A DNA stretch of 64,000 nt from Pseudomonas sp. S31 (GCF_016648105.1 NZ_JACVVE010000019.1:49749-113748), one strand, 5' to 3'. Counted from the first letter of the stretch, positions 15,453 through 24,475 are shown. Notes: generated by a model from the letters alone, not told the origin. Translations and numbers: made by a program.

Positions 15453-17513
15453 TCAGAAGTCCTTGCACAGGCGCAGGGCGTCGTAGATCGCCGCATGCAC
15501 GTTGCGCTGGGCCACGCAGTCGCCGATGCGGTAAAGCAGATAACCGTCGCCCGGCTGGCTGAGGATCGGCTGTGGCTTGATGGCGAACAGCGCCTCCACG
15601 TCGATCTGGCCCTTGTTGCGCGAGCCTTCCTTCAGCGCGTAGTACAGCTGCTCGTCAGGACGCACGCCGTTCTCCACCACCACCTGGTCGACCACGCGTT
15701 CTTCCTTGGCCCCGGTGTATTCGTTCTCCAGCACCGCCACCAGCTTGTCACCCTCGCGATAGACCTTTTCCAGCATCATGTCGCCGGTCATGATCACTTC
15801 TTTCGGGTACATGCTGCGGTAGTAGGTCGGGAAGGTCGTACCGCCCATGGCCACGCCCGGTTTGATGTCGTCGGTGACGATCTCGACCTGGCTGCCCTTG
15901 TCGGCGATGAAATCGGCCACCGACATGCCGGTGAATTCGCAGATGGTGTCGTACACCAGCACGTTCTTGCCCGGCGCCACCTTGCCGTCGAGCACGTCCC
16001 AGCTGCTGACCACCAGGCCTTCGGCGGCGCCCCAGTGCTCGTTCTGTTCGAGGAACGAATGGCCGCCCACCGCCAGCACGATGATGTCCGGGCGCAGGTC
16101 CTGGATGGTCGCCACATCGGCAGCGGTGCCCAGGCGCAGGTCGACCTTCAGGCGCGCCAGCTCCAGCTGGTACCAGCGGGTGATACCGGCAATCTGGTCA
16201 CGCTGCGGGGCTTTGGCGGCAATGGTGATCTGCCCGCCGATCTGGTCCTTCTTCTCGAACAGGGTCACGTCGTGGCCGCGTTCGGCAGCCACACGGGCCG
16301 CTTCCATACCGGCCGGGCCTGCGCCAACCACCACCACCTTGCGCTTGACGCCGGTGGTCTTCTCGATGATGTGCGGCACACCCATGTATTCACGGGAGGT
16401 GGCGGCGTTCTGGATACACAGCACATCCAGGCCCTGATACTGGCGGTCGATGCAGTAGTTGGCACCGACGCACTGCTTGATCTGGTCGATCTGGCCCATC
16501 TTGATCTTGGCGATCAGGTGCGGGTCGGCCATGTGCGCACGGGTCATGCCGACCATGTCCACATAGCCGCCTTCCAGAATGCGCGTGGCCTGGTTCGGGT
16601 CCTTGATGTTCTGCGCGTGCAGCACCGGGACCTTGACCACTTCCTTGATGCCGGCGGCCAGGTGCAGGAACGGCTCCGGCGGGTAGCTCATGTTGGGGAT
16701 GACGTTGGCCAGGGTGTTGTGGGTGTCGCAACCCGAGCCGACCACACCGATGAAGTCGAGCATGCCGGTGGCGTCGTAGTACGCGGCGATCTGCTTCATG
16801 TCCTCGTGGCTGAGGCCATCGGGGTGGAACTCGTCGCCACAGATACGCATGCCCACGCAGAAGTCGTCGCCGACTTCGGCGCGCACGGCCTTTAGCACTT
16901 CCAGGCCGAACTTCATGCGGCCTTCGAAGGTGCCGCCCCATTCGTCGGTACGCTTGTTGACCCGTGGGCTCCAGAACTGGTCGATCATGTGCTGGTGCAC
17001 GGCCGACAGCTCGACGCCGTCCAGGCCGCCTTCCTTGGCACGCCGCGCAGCCTGCGCGTAGTTGCCGATCACGCGCCAGATCTCTTCCACCTCGATGGTC
17101 TTGCAGGTGGCGCGGTGCACCGGCTCACGGATGCCCGACGGCGACATCAGGGTCGGCCAGTTGAAGCCGTCCCAGCGCGAGCGGCGGCCCATGTGGGTAA
17201 TCTGGATCATGATCTTGGCGCCGTGCTTGTGCATGGCGTCAGCCAGGTTCTGGAAATGCGGGATGATGCGGTCGGTCGACAGGTTGACCGAGGCCCACCA
17301 CTCCTGCGGGCTGTCGATGGCCACGACAGACGAGCCGCCGCAGATCGCCAGGCCGATGCCGCCCTTGGCCTTCTCTTCGTAATACTTCACGTAGCGGTCG
17401 GTGGTCATGCCGCCGTCAGTGGCATAGACCTCGGCGTGCGCGGTGCTGAGTACACGGTTGCGGATGGTCAGTTTGCCGATCTGGATCGGCTGGAACATTG
17501 CTTCGAATGCCAT
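15453..17513 (-). CDS. dgcA: Dimethylglycine demethylase subunit: flavin/iron-sulfur oxidoreductase
   Basis: The protein has 686 residues and belongs to the trimethylamine-dehydrogenase / old-yellow-enzyme family: an FMN TIM barrel, then an iron-sulfur motif, then a FAD/NAD-like domain with VVVVGAGPAGMEAARVA. It removes a methyl group from dimethylglycine to give sarcosine. The cluster motif reads CVGANYCIDRQYQGLDVLC, so one of the four canonical cysteines is Ala. Residues MAFEAMFQPIQIGKLTIRN give the expected N-terminus. The DUF5943 gene lies 15 nt upstream. Confidence 0.93.
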   Translation of the reverse strand: MAFEAMFQPIQIGKLTIRNRVLSTAHAEVYATDGGMTTDRYVKYYEEKAKGGIGLAICGGSSVVAIDSPQEWWASVNLSTDRIIPHFQNLADAMHKHGAKIMIQITHMGRRSRWDGFNWPTLMSPSGIREPVHRATCKTIEVEEIWRVIGNYAQAARRAKEGGLDGVELSAVHQHMIDQFWSPRVNKRTDEWGGTFEGRMKFGLEVLKAVRAEVGDDFCVGMRICGDEFHPDGLSHEDMKQIAAYYDATGMLDFIGVVGSGCDTHNTLANVIPNMSYPPEPFLHLAAGIKEVVKVPVLHAQNIKDPNQATRILEGGYVDMVGMTRAHMADPHLIAKIKMGQIDQIKQCVGANYCIDRQYQGLDVLCIQNAATSREYMGVPHIIEKTTGVKRKVVVVGAGPAGMEAARVAAERGHDVTLFEKKDQIGGQITIAAKAPQRDQIAGITRWYQLELARLKVDLRLGTAADVATIQDLRPDIIVLAVGGHSFLEQNEHWGAAEGLVVSSWDVLDGKVAPGKNVLVYDTICEFTGMSVADFIADKGSQVEIVTDDIKPGVAMGGTTFPTYYRSMYPKEVIMTGDMMLEKVYREGDKLVAVLENEYTGAKEERVVDQVVVENGVRPDEQLYYALKEGSRNKGQIDVEALFAIKPQPILSQPGDGYLLYRIGDCVAQRNVHAAIYDALRLCKDF

Positions 17514-17528
17514 GACGCTATCTCCGGC

Positions 17529-18059
17529 TTACAACGGCTTCGTAACGAACAGGCCATCTTCGTGGCCTTCTTCCGACCCGCCATAGACCTGTTCGGCCAC
17601 GGTGCGGATCTTGCTGCCGCGGGCAGCGAGAATCTGGTCCATGGCGCCGGCGAACCAGCCGGTGAACATGTAGTCGACCTTGCGCCCGCACTTGCCATAG
17701 ACGTACACGAACGCGGAGTGCTTGAGCTTGACGCTGCAGGTGCCTTTATCCAGGTCGATGTCCTGGATCTCGAACAGACCCCAGCCACGCTGGCTCAGGC
17801 GCTTCATGTAGTGCTCGAACACCGCCACGCCTTCCAGGCCATGGCATTCGGCTTCCTTCTCGCACCAGTGCCAGGCGGACTTGTAACCGGCCTTGTAGAG
17901 GATCTCGGCGTAGGCGTCGGCGCCCAGGACTTCTTCGATGCCGATATGGTTGTTGACGAAGAAATGCCGCGGTACATACAGCATCGGCAGGGCGTCGCTG
18001 GTCCAGACACCGGTCTCGCTGTCGACTTCGATTGGCAATTGCGGGGCGATCTTGGCCAT
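17529..18059 (-). CDS. Conserved protein of the dimethylglycine locus (DUF5943-type)
   Basis: The protein has 176 residues. It sits between the dipeptidase homologue and dgcA, as in other pseudomonads. It has no signal peptide or membrane helix. The region AEILYKAGYKSAWHWCEKEA followed by FEHYMKRLSQRGWGLFEI and FTGWFAGAMDQILA resembles the small ligand-binding V4R fold, but this is only an impression. Conserved-looking His, Trp and Cys residues are frequent. A role as accessory or ligand-binding protein for dimethylglycine oxidation is inferred from context only. Confidence 0.75.
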   Translation of the reverse strand: MAKIAPQLPIEVDSETGVWTSDALPMLYVPRHFFVNNHIGIEEVLGADAYAEILYKAGYKSAWHWCEKEAECHGLEGVAVFEHYMKRLSQRGWGLFEIQDIDLDKGTCSVKLKHSAFVYVYGKCGRKVDYMFTGWFAGAMDQILAARGSKIRTVAEQVYGGSEEGHEDGLFVTKPL

Positions 18060-18135
18060 GGAAACTCAACTCCATAAAAATTTTTGTTTGGATGCCCCGG
18101 CGTTGCTGGCAGGGGCTTCAGGCTTGGAGAGCGGC

Positions 18136-19113
18136 TTACTCGCCCCAGACGTCCTTGAGGACGTTGACCCAGTTCTCGCCCATGATCTTGCGCACCACGC
18201 GTTCGGAGTGGCCGCGCTTGAGCAAGGTCTCGGTGAGGTTGGGAAATTCGCCCACGGTGCGAATGCCCAGCGGGTTGATGATCTTGCCGAAGTTGGTCAG
18301 GCGACGGGCGTAGCCCTTGTCGTGGGTCAGGTACTCGAAGAAGTCCTGGCCGTGGCCCTGGGTGAAGTCGGTGCCGATGCCGATGGCGTCTTCACCGACG
18401 ATGTTCATGGTGTACTCGATGGCCTCGGCGTAGTCGTCGATGGTCGAGTCGATGCCCTTGGCCAGGAACGGCGCGAACATGGTCACGCCGACGAAGCCGC
18501 CATGGTCGGCGATGAACTTCAGCTCTTCGTCCGACTTGTTGCGCGGGTGCTCCTTGAGGCCCGAAGGCAGGCAGTGCGAGTAGCACACCGGCTTCTTCGA
18601 CTCGAGGATGACCTCTTCCGAAGTCTTGGAGCCAACGTGGGACAGGTCGCACATGATGCCGACGCGGTTCATTTCGGCGACGATCTCGCGACCGAAGCCC
18701 GACAACCCGCCATCGCGCTCGTAGCAGCCGGTGCCAACCAGGTTCTGGGTGTTGTAGCACATCTGCACGATGCCCACGCCCAGCTGCTTGAACACATCGA
18801 CGTAGGCGATCTGATCCTCGAAGGCGTGGGCATTCTGGAAGCCGAAGAGGATGCCGGTCTTGCCCAGCTCCTTGGCCTTGCGGATGTCGGCGGTGGTGCG
18901 TACCGGCATCACCAGGTCGCTGTTGTCGCGGATCAGCTTCTGGCTGGCGGCGATCTGGTCGACGGTGGCCTTGAAGCCCTCCCAGACCGACACCGTGCAG
19001 TTGGCCGCAGTCAGCCCGCCCTTGCGCATGTCCTCGAACAGCTCGCGGTTCCATTTGGCAATGATCAGGCCGTCGATGACGATGCTGTCGGCGTGGAGTT
19101 CGGCTGGGCTCAT
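18136..19113 (-). CDS. M19 (membrane dipeptidase) family protein with altered metal site
   Basis: The protein has 325 residues and is the first gene of the DUF5943-dgcA-dgcB-ETF operon. The TIM-barrel M19 fold is recognisable from CDLSHVG, YSHCLPSG and GIGTDFTQG, which retain two zinc histidines and the Asp. The N-terminal His-x-Asp ligands are replaced (VIDGLIIAKW where DGHNDLP is usual), and the bridging Glu region reads GFQNAHAF instead of an EGG-type sequence. It may therefore not be a standard dipeptidase despite its common annotation. No signal peptide is visible, so it is probably cytoplasmic. Confidence 0.85.
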   Translation of the reverse strand: MSPAELHADSIVIDGLIIAKWNRELFEDMRKGGLTAANCTVSVWEGFKATVDQIAASQKLIRDNSDLVMPVRTTADIRKAKELGKTGILFGFQNAHAFEDQIAYVDVFKQLGVGIVQMCYNTQNLVGTGCYERDGGLSGFGREIVAEMNRVGIMCDLSHVGSKTSEEVILESKKPVCYSHCLPSGLKEHPRNKSDEELKFIADHGGFVGVTMFAPFLAKGIDSTIDDYAEAIEYTMNIVGEDAIGIGTDFTQGHGQDFFEYLTHDKGYARRLTNFGKIINPLGIRTVGEFPNLTETLLKRGHSERVVRKIMGENWVNVLKDVWGE

Positions 19114-19394
19114 CAGGCTGTCCCCTTTTTTGATTTGGGCCGCGCCGAATCTTCTGCCGGCGCTTTGGGGCCAGCATATGCCTGTGCCCCGAGGCGCCCC
19201 GATGCAAAAACGACAGGGGGTTTGCCGAAAGCGTCAAACGCGCGCAAGCGCCGCGGTTGGCCCTGCCGAATCCACCGGCCAAGGCCTCGATGGCAGTCCC
19301 CGGGGAAGCCATTCCCGCTAAGAGATGTACGAGTTACCAGGCGCAAGGGCGGACTCTAAGGTGACGGCTCCTACCCCGTAAATGGAGCGTCATC
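19114..19394. promoter_or_regulatory. Intergenic region upstream of the dgc operon
   Basis: This 281-bp spacer should contain the GbdR-dependent promoter of the dgc operon on the minus strand and the promoter of the phosphoesterase on the plus strand. No clear consensus boxes were recognised. Confidence 0.4.
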
Positions 19395-20828
19395 ATGGTT
19401 CACCACGATTCATCACGCGTAAACGTCATGCCCTGGCTGCTGGGCTTGGCATTCGCCGCCGGTCTGTTGAGCACCCCGCAAGCTCAAGCACAACATGTAG
19501 GCTGCGAAGCGACCTCCACCGAGAGCTTCAAAAACTACATCCGCCCTGGCTGGCAAGACATTGCCGACTACCCCAACAATCAGCAAAAACTCATCCTCGC
19601 GTCGGACCCACAGGCATTTCGCGCCATGACGCAGCACAGTCCTTATAAGGAAGCAGTCAGCACCACCCGATGGAATGCCAACATCGATCGGATCACCGAG
19701 CAGATACGCAAGGATCGCCAGGCATCCTATTACGTGCCGTTGATCATCAATGGCGACCTGACAGACTTTGGCCACGGCAACGAACGCAAGGCGATGCAGC
19801 GCAAGATGAAGCAAGCCAACGCCAGCCACCCCGGCCCGCTGATGCTGCCCGGCATGGGCAACCACGATTACGACCAGAACGTCGGCGACTGCACCAACAA
19901 TGGCTGCGCACGAGACTCGGTGTGCGACATGCTCATGTGGGTGAAAACCCTCTCTCCGGCCTCTTTCGACTACCGCTGGGACAATTCGAAGAGGACCCAT
20001 CGCGGTTCGTTCGCCTACTCGGTGGATGTCGGGCGCGTGCGTGTCGTGCAATTGCACCTCGACCCCACCTATACCCGCCACTTCGAGACCGGGGGTGGAT
20101 TCGCGCACAACAGGAAGGCACGCTTCTCCATCACCTCGGCGATGGACTGGCTGGAGCGCGACCTGAAAGCCGCCAGCGAGCGAGGGCAGTACGTCATCGT
20201 CAATCTGCACAAGCGCAGCGGATGGCAGGACAACACAGTACGCAACGATCGGTTCCGCAAGTTGCTCGAACAGCATAATGTCGTGGCGGTATTCGCCGGC
20301 CACCTGCATAACCAGTTAGGCGCTGTGAGTAGCATTGGCAAGGTGCCGGTGTTCCAGACGGGCGCGATGTTGGCCGAAAGCTACCTGCGCGTGACGTTCG
20401 ATTGGTCGACCTACAAGATGCACGTGGTACCGGTGGCACTGGGTCGCACCCCGCCTGCAACACGAGTGGTCAACCTCCAACGCAAGCCCGATTCGCCGGT
20501 AAAGGTCACGCTGTACGCCAAGGCCAAATTCACCGGCTCGCGTTGCGAGGTCACCCTCAAGAGCCCGCAAAGCGTGAATCTGAGAACCCAGGGGGCGTGC
20601 TCCTTCCACCCCAAATCCGCCAAGGTTTCGCCACTCCCTGCCGGCCAGCGCTTGTGCTTCGAAAAGGCCGATGGCTCGCGTAATCGTTGTTTCAGTGGCA
20701 GCCTGACCCGCGCGTTCGAAACGGCCAACTTCGATCTGCAACCGCAATTACCACCAGGCATGCAGCGCACGACCAAGGGCTACCCAATGAATGGTCATGT
20801 CGACAGGCTGGTGTATTCAAAGCCCTGA
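19395..20828 (+). CDS. Secreted metallophosphoesterase with C-terminal beta-gamma-crystallin-like region
   Basis: The protein has 477 residues. A signal peptide ends near TPQAQAQH (about residue 33). Calcineurin-like motifs appear in order: ILASDPQAF (first motif, DPQ rather than DxH), NGDLTDFGHGNE, GMGNHDYDQN, VNLHKRS and FAGHLHNQ. The last 110 residues (VTLYAKAKFTGSRCEVTL, then GQRLCFEKADGSRNRCF) look like a beta-gamma-crystallin or I36-type repeat with several cysteines. The substrate is unknown. It is not an obvious part of betaine catabolism and is probably an accessory exported enzyme. Two possible starts lie close together (residues 1 and 12). Confidence 0.8.
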   Translation: MVHHDSSRVNVMPWLLGLAFAAGLLSTPQAQAQHVGCEATSTESFKNYIRPGWQDIADYPNNQQKLILASDPQAFRAMTQHSPYKEAVSTTRWNANIDRITEQIRKDRQASYYVPLIINGDLTDFGHGNERKAMQRKMKQANASHPGPLMLPGMGNHDYDQNVGDCTNNGCARDSVCDMLMWVKTLSPASFDYRWDNSKRTHRGSFAYSVDVGRVRVVQLHLDPTYTRHFETGGGFAHNRKARFSITSAMDWLERDLKAASERGQYVIVNLHKRSGWQDNTVRNDRFRKLLEQHNVVAVFAGHLHNQLGAVSSIGKVPVFQTGAMLAESYLRVTFDWSTYKMHVVPVALGRTPPATRVVNLQRKPDSPVKVTLYAKAKFTGSRCEVTLKSPQSVNLRTQGACSFHPKSAKVSPLPAGQRLCFEKADGSRNRCFSGSLTRAFETANFDLQPQLPPGMQRTTKGYPMNGHVDRLVYSKP

Positions 20829-20933
20829 CACCGCCACTGGCCGCTGGATGAACATTTCGTCAGGTAGCTACCGCAACGGCCAACGCTGAGCGAGAATCTC
20901 GACCATTCGTCAGCCTGTTGAGGAGAAAAACGG

Positions 20934-21335
20934 ATGAAATCAGTGGCATGGCTGGTACTGCTGGCCGTCATCACGGGAGCCCAGGCAGGCGAGGAAGAAA
21001 GCACGCCGTGCGACAACGTCGAGACCGACCAGCAGACGTTCGCCTGTGCGGCGTTCAACAAGCAGACCGCCGAGCGGGAGTTGAACGCCGCCTACGACGA
21101 CCTGATCCAGCGCATCGGTGACCAGTATGCCGATGCGGCCGACAAGGCCAAGGGCTTGACCGCACACCTGGAAGCCGCGCAAAAGCTGTGGATGCAACTG
21201 CGCGATGCCGACTGCAAGGTCGAGACTTATGCCGAGAAGCCGGGCAGCAAAGCGTTCGAGGCGGCATGGAACACCTGCGTGGCGCAGCGCAGCGATGACC
21301 GTTCGGAGTATCTGCAGTCCATCGGCCAGCAGTGA
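20934..21335 (+). CDS. LprI-like (DUF1311) periplasmic protein
   Basis: The protein has 133 residues. A signal peptide is followed by cleavage near ITGAQAGEE. The mature part has four cysteines (CDNVETDQQTFAC, DADC, NTC) and the ELNAAYDDLIQRI and AAQKLWMQLRDADC signature of the DUF1311/LprI family. Some members inhibit lysozyme. A GAGGAG ribosome-binding site precedes the ATG. It follows the phosphoesterase by about 105 bp and may be cotranscribed. Confidence 0.88.
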   Translation: MKSVAWLVLLAVITGAQAGEEESTPCDNVETDQQTFACAAFNKQTAERELNAAYDDLIQRIGDQYADAADKAKGLTAHLEAAQKLWMQLRDADCKVETYAEKPGSKAFEAAWNTCVAQRSDDRSEYLQSIGQQ

Positions 21336-21344
21336 ACCTGCTCG

Positions 21345-21418
21345 GGCCTCTTCGCGGGTAAACCCGCTCCTACAGGCCACACGGTCCGTGTAGGAGCGGG
21401 TTCACCCGCGAAGAGGCC
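21345..21418. repeat. REP pair (TAAA/TTCA type)
   Basis: GCGGGTAAACCCGCTCCTAC is paired with a reversed copy carrying TTCACCCGCG. It lies between the convergent LprI-like and cdhR genes and may act as their terminator. Confidence 0.88.
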
Positions 21419-21432
21419 GGTACAGGACACCA

Positions 21433-22377
21433 TCAAACCGCCCGGGCCACCCGGTCCTCCCGTGGACATCGCTCGAACCGCGCCCGATAGCAGCGGGTAA
21501 AGTACGAAGCCGACTCGAACCCACAAGCCACCCCCACCTCCAGCACGCTCATGTCGGTCTGGCGCAACAACTGCCGCGCTTTATCCAGCCGCAACCGCAG
21601 ATAGAAACCACTGGGCGTGTCGTCCAGGTTCAGCCGAAACAGCCGCTCCAACTGCCGCCGGGTGACTTGCACCGCATCGGCCAGCACCTGGGTATTGAGC
21701 GGCTGCTCGATATTGCGCTCCATCTCGCCGATCACCTTCACCAGCTTCTTGTTGCTGAGGCCGTACCGGCTGGCGATCTGCATGCGCTGGTGGTCCTGGC
21801 GCGGGCGGATACGGCCGAGCACGAACTGCTCGGACACCTGCACCGCCAGTTCGCTGCCATGGGCCTGGGCGATCAGGTCGAGCATCAGGTCGATCGACGC
21901 GGTTCCCCCCGCACAGGTGATGCGGCGCCGGTCGATCTCGAACAACTCCTGGGTCACCTGCAAGCGGGGATAGCGCTCCTTGAACGCATCCAGCGCTTCC
22001 CAATGCAGCGTGGCGCGGTATCCATCGAGCAGGCCGGCTTCGGCCAGCACCACCGGGCCGGTGTCGATGCCACCGAGAATCACCCCCTCATGGTCGAGCC
22101 GGCGCAGCGCCTGCTGCAGCCGTGGCCCATAACCTGCCAGAGGCTCGAAGCCGGCGACGATCAGCAGCACACCGCCCGGCTCGCCCTCCCCCAGCGCGCC
22201 ATCGGCATTCACCGACATGCCATTGCTGGCCTGCACGGCACCTCCATCGAGGCTGAGCACGCGCCAGCGATACGACGGCTCCTTGAAGCGGTTGGCCACC
22301 CGCAGGGGCTCCAGGGCACTGATGAAGCCCATCGCCGAGAACCCCGGCAACAGCAGGAAGTGAATCAATTGCGGCAT
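21433..22377 (-). CDS. cdhR: Carnitine-responsive GATase1-like AraC-family regulator
   Basis: The protein has 314 residues. The N-terminal DJ-1/PfpI-like domain opens with IHFLLLPGFSAMGFISALEP. The C-terminal AraC helix-turn-helix spans about 215-310 (VTRRQLERLFRLNLDDTPSG, then EVGVACGFESASYFTRCYRA). By position, divergent from caiX-cdhCAB, it is the carnitine catabolism activator. The start MPQLIHFLLL was chosen over an ATG four codons upstream. It is clearly a paralogue of the gbdR product at 37540-38646. Confidence 0.88.
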   Translation of the reverse strand: MPQLIHFLLLPGFSAMGFISALEPLRVANRFKEPSYRWRVLSLDGGAVQASNGMSVNADGALGEGEPGGVLLIVAGFEPLAGYGPRLQQALRRLDHEGVILGGIDTGPVVLAEAGLLDGYRATLHWEALDAFKERYPRLQVTQELFEIDRRRITCAGGTASIDLMLDLIAQAHGSELAVQVSEQFVLGRIRPRQDHQRMQIASRYGLSNKKLVKVIGEMERNIEQPLNTQVLADAVQVTRRQLERLFRLNLDDTPSGFYLRLRLDKARQLLRQTDMSVLEVGVACGFESASYFTRCYRARFERCPREDRVARAV

Positions 22378-22524
22378 CGCTTGCTCCACGGTCGAAGGTG
22401 GTCGCCTCCGTGCAAATCTTGGTCGCCAGGGTGCGATTTCCCACCCTGGCGCCAGCGTAGCTTATCCACACGGCCCGCAGAGGCCGCCCTCAATAACAAT
22501 ATGCCCTGCCGATGGAGAGCCACC

Positions 22525-23469
22525 ATGCATCGCTTGATCCGCCGCAGCCTGTTGCCCCTAGCCCTGAGCAGCCTCGTCGCCACCCCGCTTTTCGCCGCCG
22601 AGCCCGCGGCCTGCAAGAACGTCCGTCTGGGCGTGGTCAACTGGACCGACGTCATCGCCACCAGCGCCATGGCCCAGGTGCTGCTCGATGGCCTGGGCTA
22701 CCAGACCAAGCAGACCAGCGCCTCGCAGCAGATCATCTTCGCCGGTATCCGCGACAAGCGCCTGGATATGTTCCTGGGTTACTGGAACCCGATCATGACC
22801 CAGACCATCACCCCCTTCGTCGACGCAGGCCAAGTCAAGGTGCTCGACAAACCCAGCCTGGAAGACGCCCGCGCCACCCTCGCCGTGCCCAAGTACCTGT
22901 ATGACAAAGGCCTGAAGACCTTCGCCGACATCCACAAGTTCGAGAAGGAGCTGGGCGGCAAGATCTACGGCATCGAGCCTGGCTCCGGTGCCAACACCCA
23001 GATCAAGGCGATGATCACCAAGAACCAGTTCGACCTGGGCAAGTTCCAGCTGGTCGAGTCGAGCGAAGCCGGCATGCTCGCCGCAGTCGATCGCGCCGTG
23101 CGGCGCAAGGAAGCGGTGGTGTTCTTCGGTTGGGCGCCGCACCCGATGAACGTGAATATCGACATGGCCTACCTGGGCGACAGCCAGGACGCCCTGGGCC
23201 CGGACGAAGGCCGTGCCACGGTGTGGACGGTGACCGCGCCGGACTACGCCGAACGCTGCCCCAACGCCCACCGGCTGCTGGCCAACCTGAACTTCAGCGC
23301 CGAGGACGAGAGCCGCATGATGCAGCCGCTGCTCGACCACAAGGATGCGCTGGCGTCGGCCCGCCAATGGCTCGAGGAACACCCCGAGGACAAGGCTCGC
23401 TGGCTTGAGGGAGTGACCACCTTCGATGGCAAGCCTGCTGCGGACAACCTCAAGCTCACCGCCAACTGA
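22525..23469 (+). CDS. caiX: Carnitine-binding periplasmic protein
   Basis: The protein has 314 residues and is an OpuAC/ProX-type substrate-binding protein with signal peptide (cleavage near LFAAEPA). The motifs VRLGVVNWTDV and FGWAPHPMN match choline/carnitine-binding proteins and parallel those in ChoX. No permease or ATPase adjoins it. In P. aeruginosa CaiX uses the choline transporter core CbcWV, so here it probably works with choW/choV at 42-44 kb. First gene of the carnitine operon. Confidence 0.88.
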   Translation: MHRLIRRSLLPLALSSLVATPLFAAEPAACKNVRLGVVNWTDVIATSAMAQVLLDGLGYQTKQTSASQQIIFAGIRDKRLDMFLGYWNPIMTQTITPFVDAGQVKVLDKPSLEDARATLAVPKYLYDKGLKTFADIHKFEKELGGKIYGIEPGSGANTQIKAMITKNQFDLGKFQLVESSEAGMLAAVDRAVRRKEAVVFFGWAPHPMNVNIDMAYLGDSQDALGPDEGRATVWTVTAPDYAERCPNAHRLLANLNFSAEDESRMMQPLLDHKDALASARQWLEEHPEDKARWLEGVTTFDGKPAADNLKLTAN

Positions 23470-23472
23470 TCA

Positions 23473-23565
23473 GGCCCTTTCGCGGGCACGCCCGCTCCCA
23501 CAGGTCATGCGCATGTCAGGGGCACCTCGGCCCCCTGTGGGAGCGGGCTTGCCCGCGAAAAGGCC
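23473..23565. repeat. REP pair between caiX and cdhC
   Basis: Palindromes CGCGGGCACGCCCGCTCCCA and CCTGTGGGAGCGGGCTTGCC face each other in the caiX-cdhC gap, inside the operon. Confidence 0.88.
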
Positions 23566-23590
23566 AACACCGACACCACAAGGAACCGCC

Positions 23591-24475
23591 ATGAACCAAG
23601 ACGTCATCATCACCTGCGCCCTCACCGGTGCCGGCGACACCGCCTCGAAAAGCCACCTGGTCCCGGTCACCCCCAGACAGATCGCCGAATCCGCCGTCGA
23701 AGCGGCCAAGGCCGGCGCCACCGTGGTCCATTGCCACGTCCGCAACCCCGAGACCGGCCGTTTCAGCCGCGACGTGGCGCTGTACCGCGAAGTCATGGAG
23801 CGCATCCGCGAAGCCGACGTCGACATCATCGTCAACCTCACCGCCGGCATGGGCGGCGACCTGGAAATCGGCCCAGGTGAAACACCGCTCGAGTTCGGCC
23901 CGGGCACCGACCTGATCGGCCCACTCGAGCGCCTGGCCCATGTCGAAGCGCTGCTGCCGGAAATCTGCACCCTCGACTGCGGCACCCTCAACTTCGGCGA
24001 TGGCAACTCGATCTATGTTTCCACCCCGGCGCAACTGCGCGCCGGCGCCAAGCGCATCACCGAGCTGGGCGTGAAGGCCGAGCTCGAGATCTTCGACACC
24101 GGCCACCTGTGGTTCGCCAAGCAGATGATGAAGGAAGGCCTGCTCGATGACCCGCTGTTCCAGCTGTGCCTGGGCATCCCCTGGGGCGCGCCGGCCGACA
24201 CCACCACCATGAAGGCGATGGTCGACAACCTGCCGGCCAACGTCACCTGGGCCGGCTTCGGCATCGGCCGCATGCAGATGCCCATGGCCGCGCAGGCGGT
24301 ACTGCTCGGCGGCAACGTGCGGGTCGGCCTGGAGGACAACCTGTACCTGGACCGTGGCGTGCTGGCCAGCAATGGCCAGTTGGTGGAGCGCGCCACCGAG
24401 ATCATCACCCGCATGGGTGGCCGCGTGCTCAGCCCGGCCGAGGGCCGGGAAAAGATGAACCTCAAGCGCCGCTGA
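23591..24475 (+). CDS. cdhC: 3-dehydrocarnitine cleavage enzyme (BKACE family)
   Basis: The protein has 294 residues and is a beta-keto acid cleavage enzyme (formerly DUF849). It condenses 3-dehydrocarnitine with acetyl-CoA, yielding betainyl-CoA and acetoacetate. The metal-binding motif TVVHCHVRNPETG and the opening VIITCALTGAGD are diagnostic. Start ATG 23591 follows AAGGA; the longer open frame covers the REP and is rejected. It precedes L-carnitine dehydrogenase across another REP pair. Confidence 0.93.
   Translation: MNQDVIITCALTGAGDTASKSHLVPVTPRQIAESAVEAAKAGATVVHCHVRNPETGRFSRDVALYREVMERIREADVDIIVNLTAGMGGDLEIGPGETPLEFGPGTDLIGPLERLAHVEALLPEICTLDCGTLNFGDGNSIYVSTPAQLRAGAKRITELGVKAELEIFDTGHLWFAKQMMKEGLLDDPLFQLCLGIPWGAPADTTTMKAMVDNLPANVTWAGFGIGRMQMPMAAQAVLLGGNVRVGLEDNLYLDRGVLASNGQLVERATEIITRMGGRVLSPAEGREKMNLKRR

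Noticed and set aside
13326..16895. Long plus-strand frames opposite dgcB and dgcA
   Set aside because: They are antisense shadows of genes with clear Fe-S and flavin motifs, with biased composition and no family signature.
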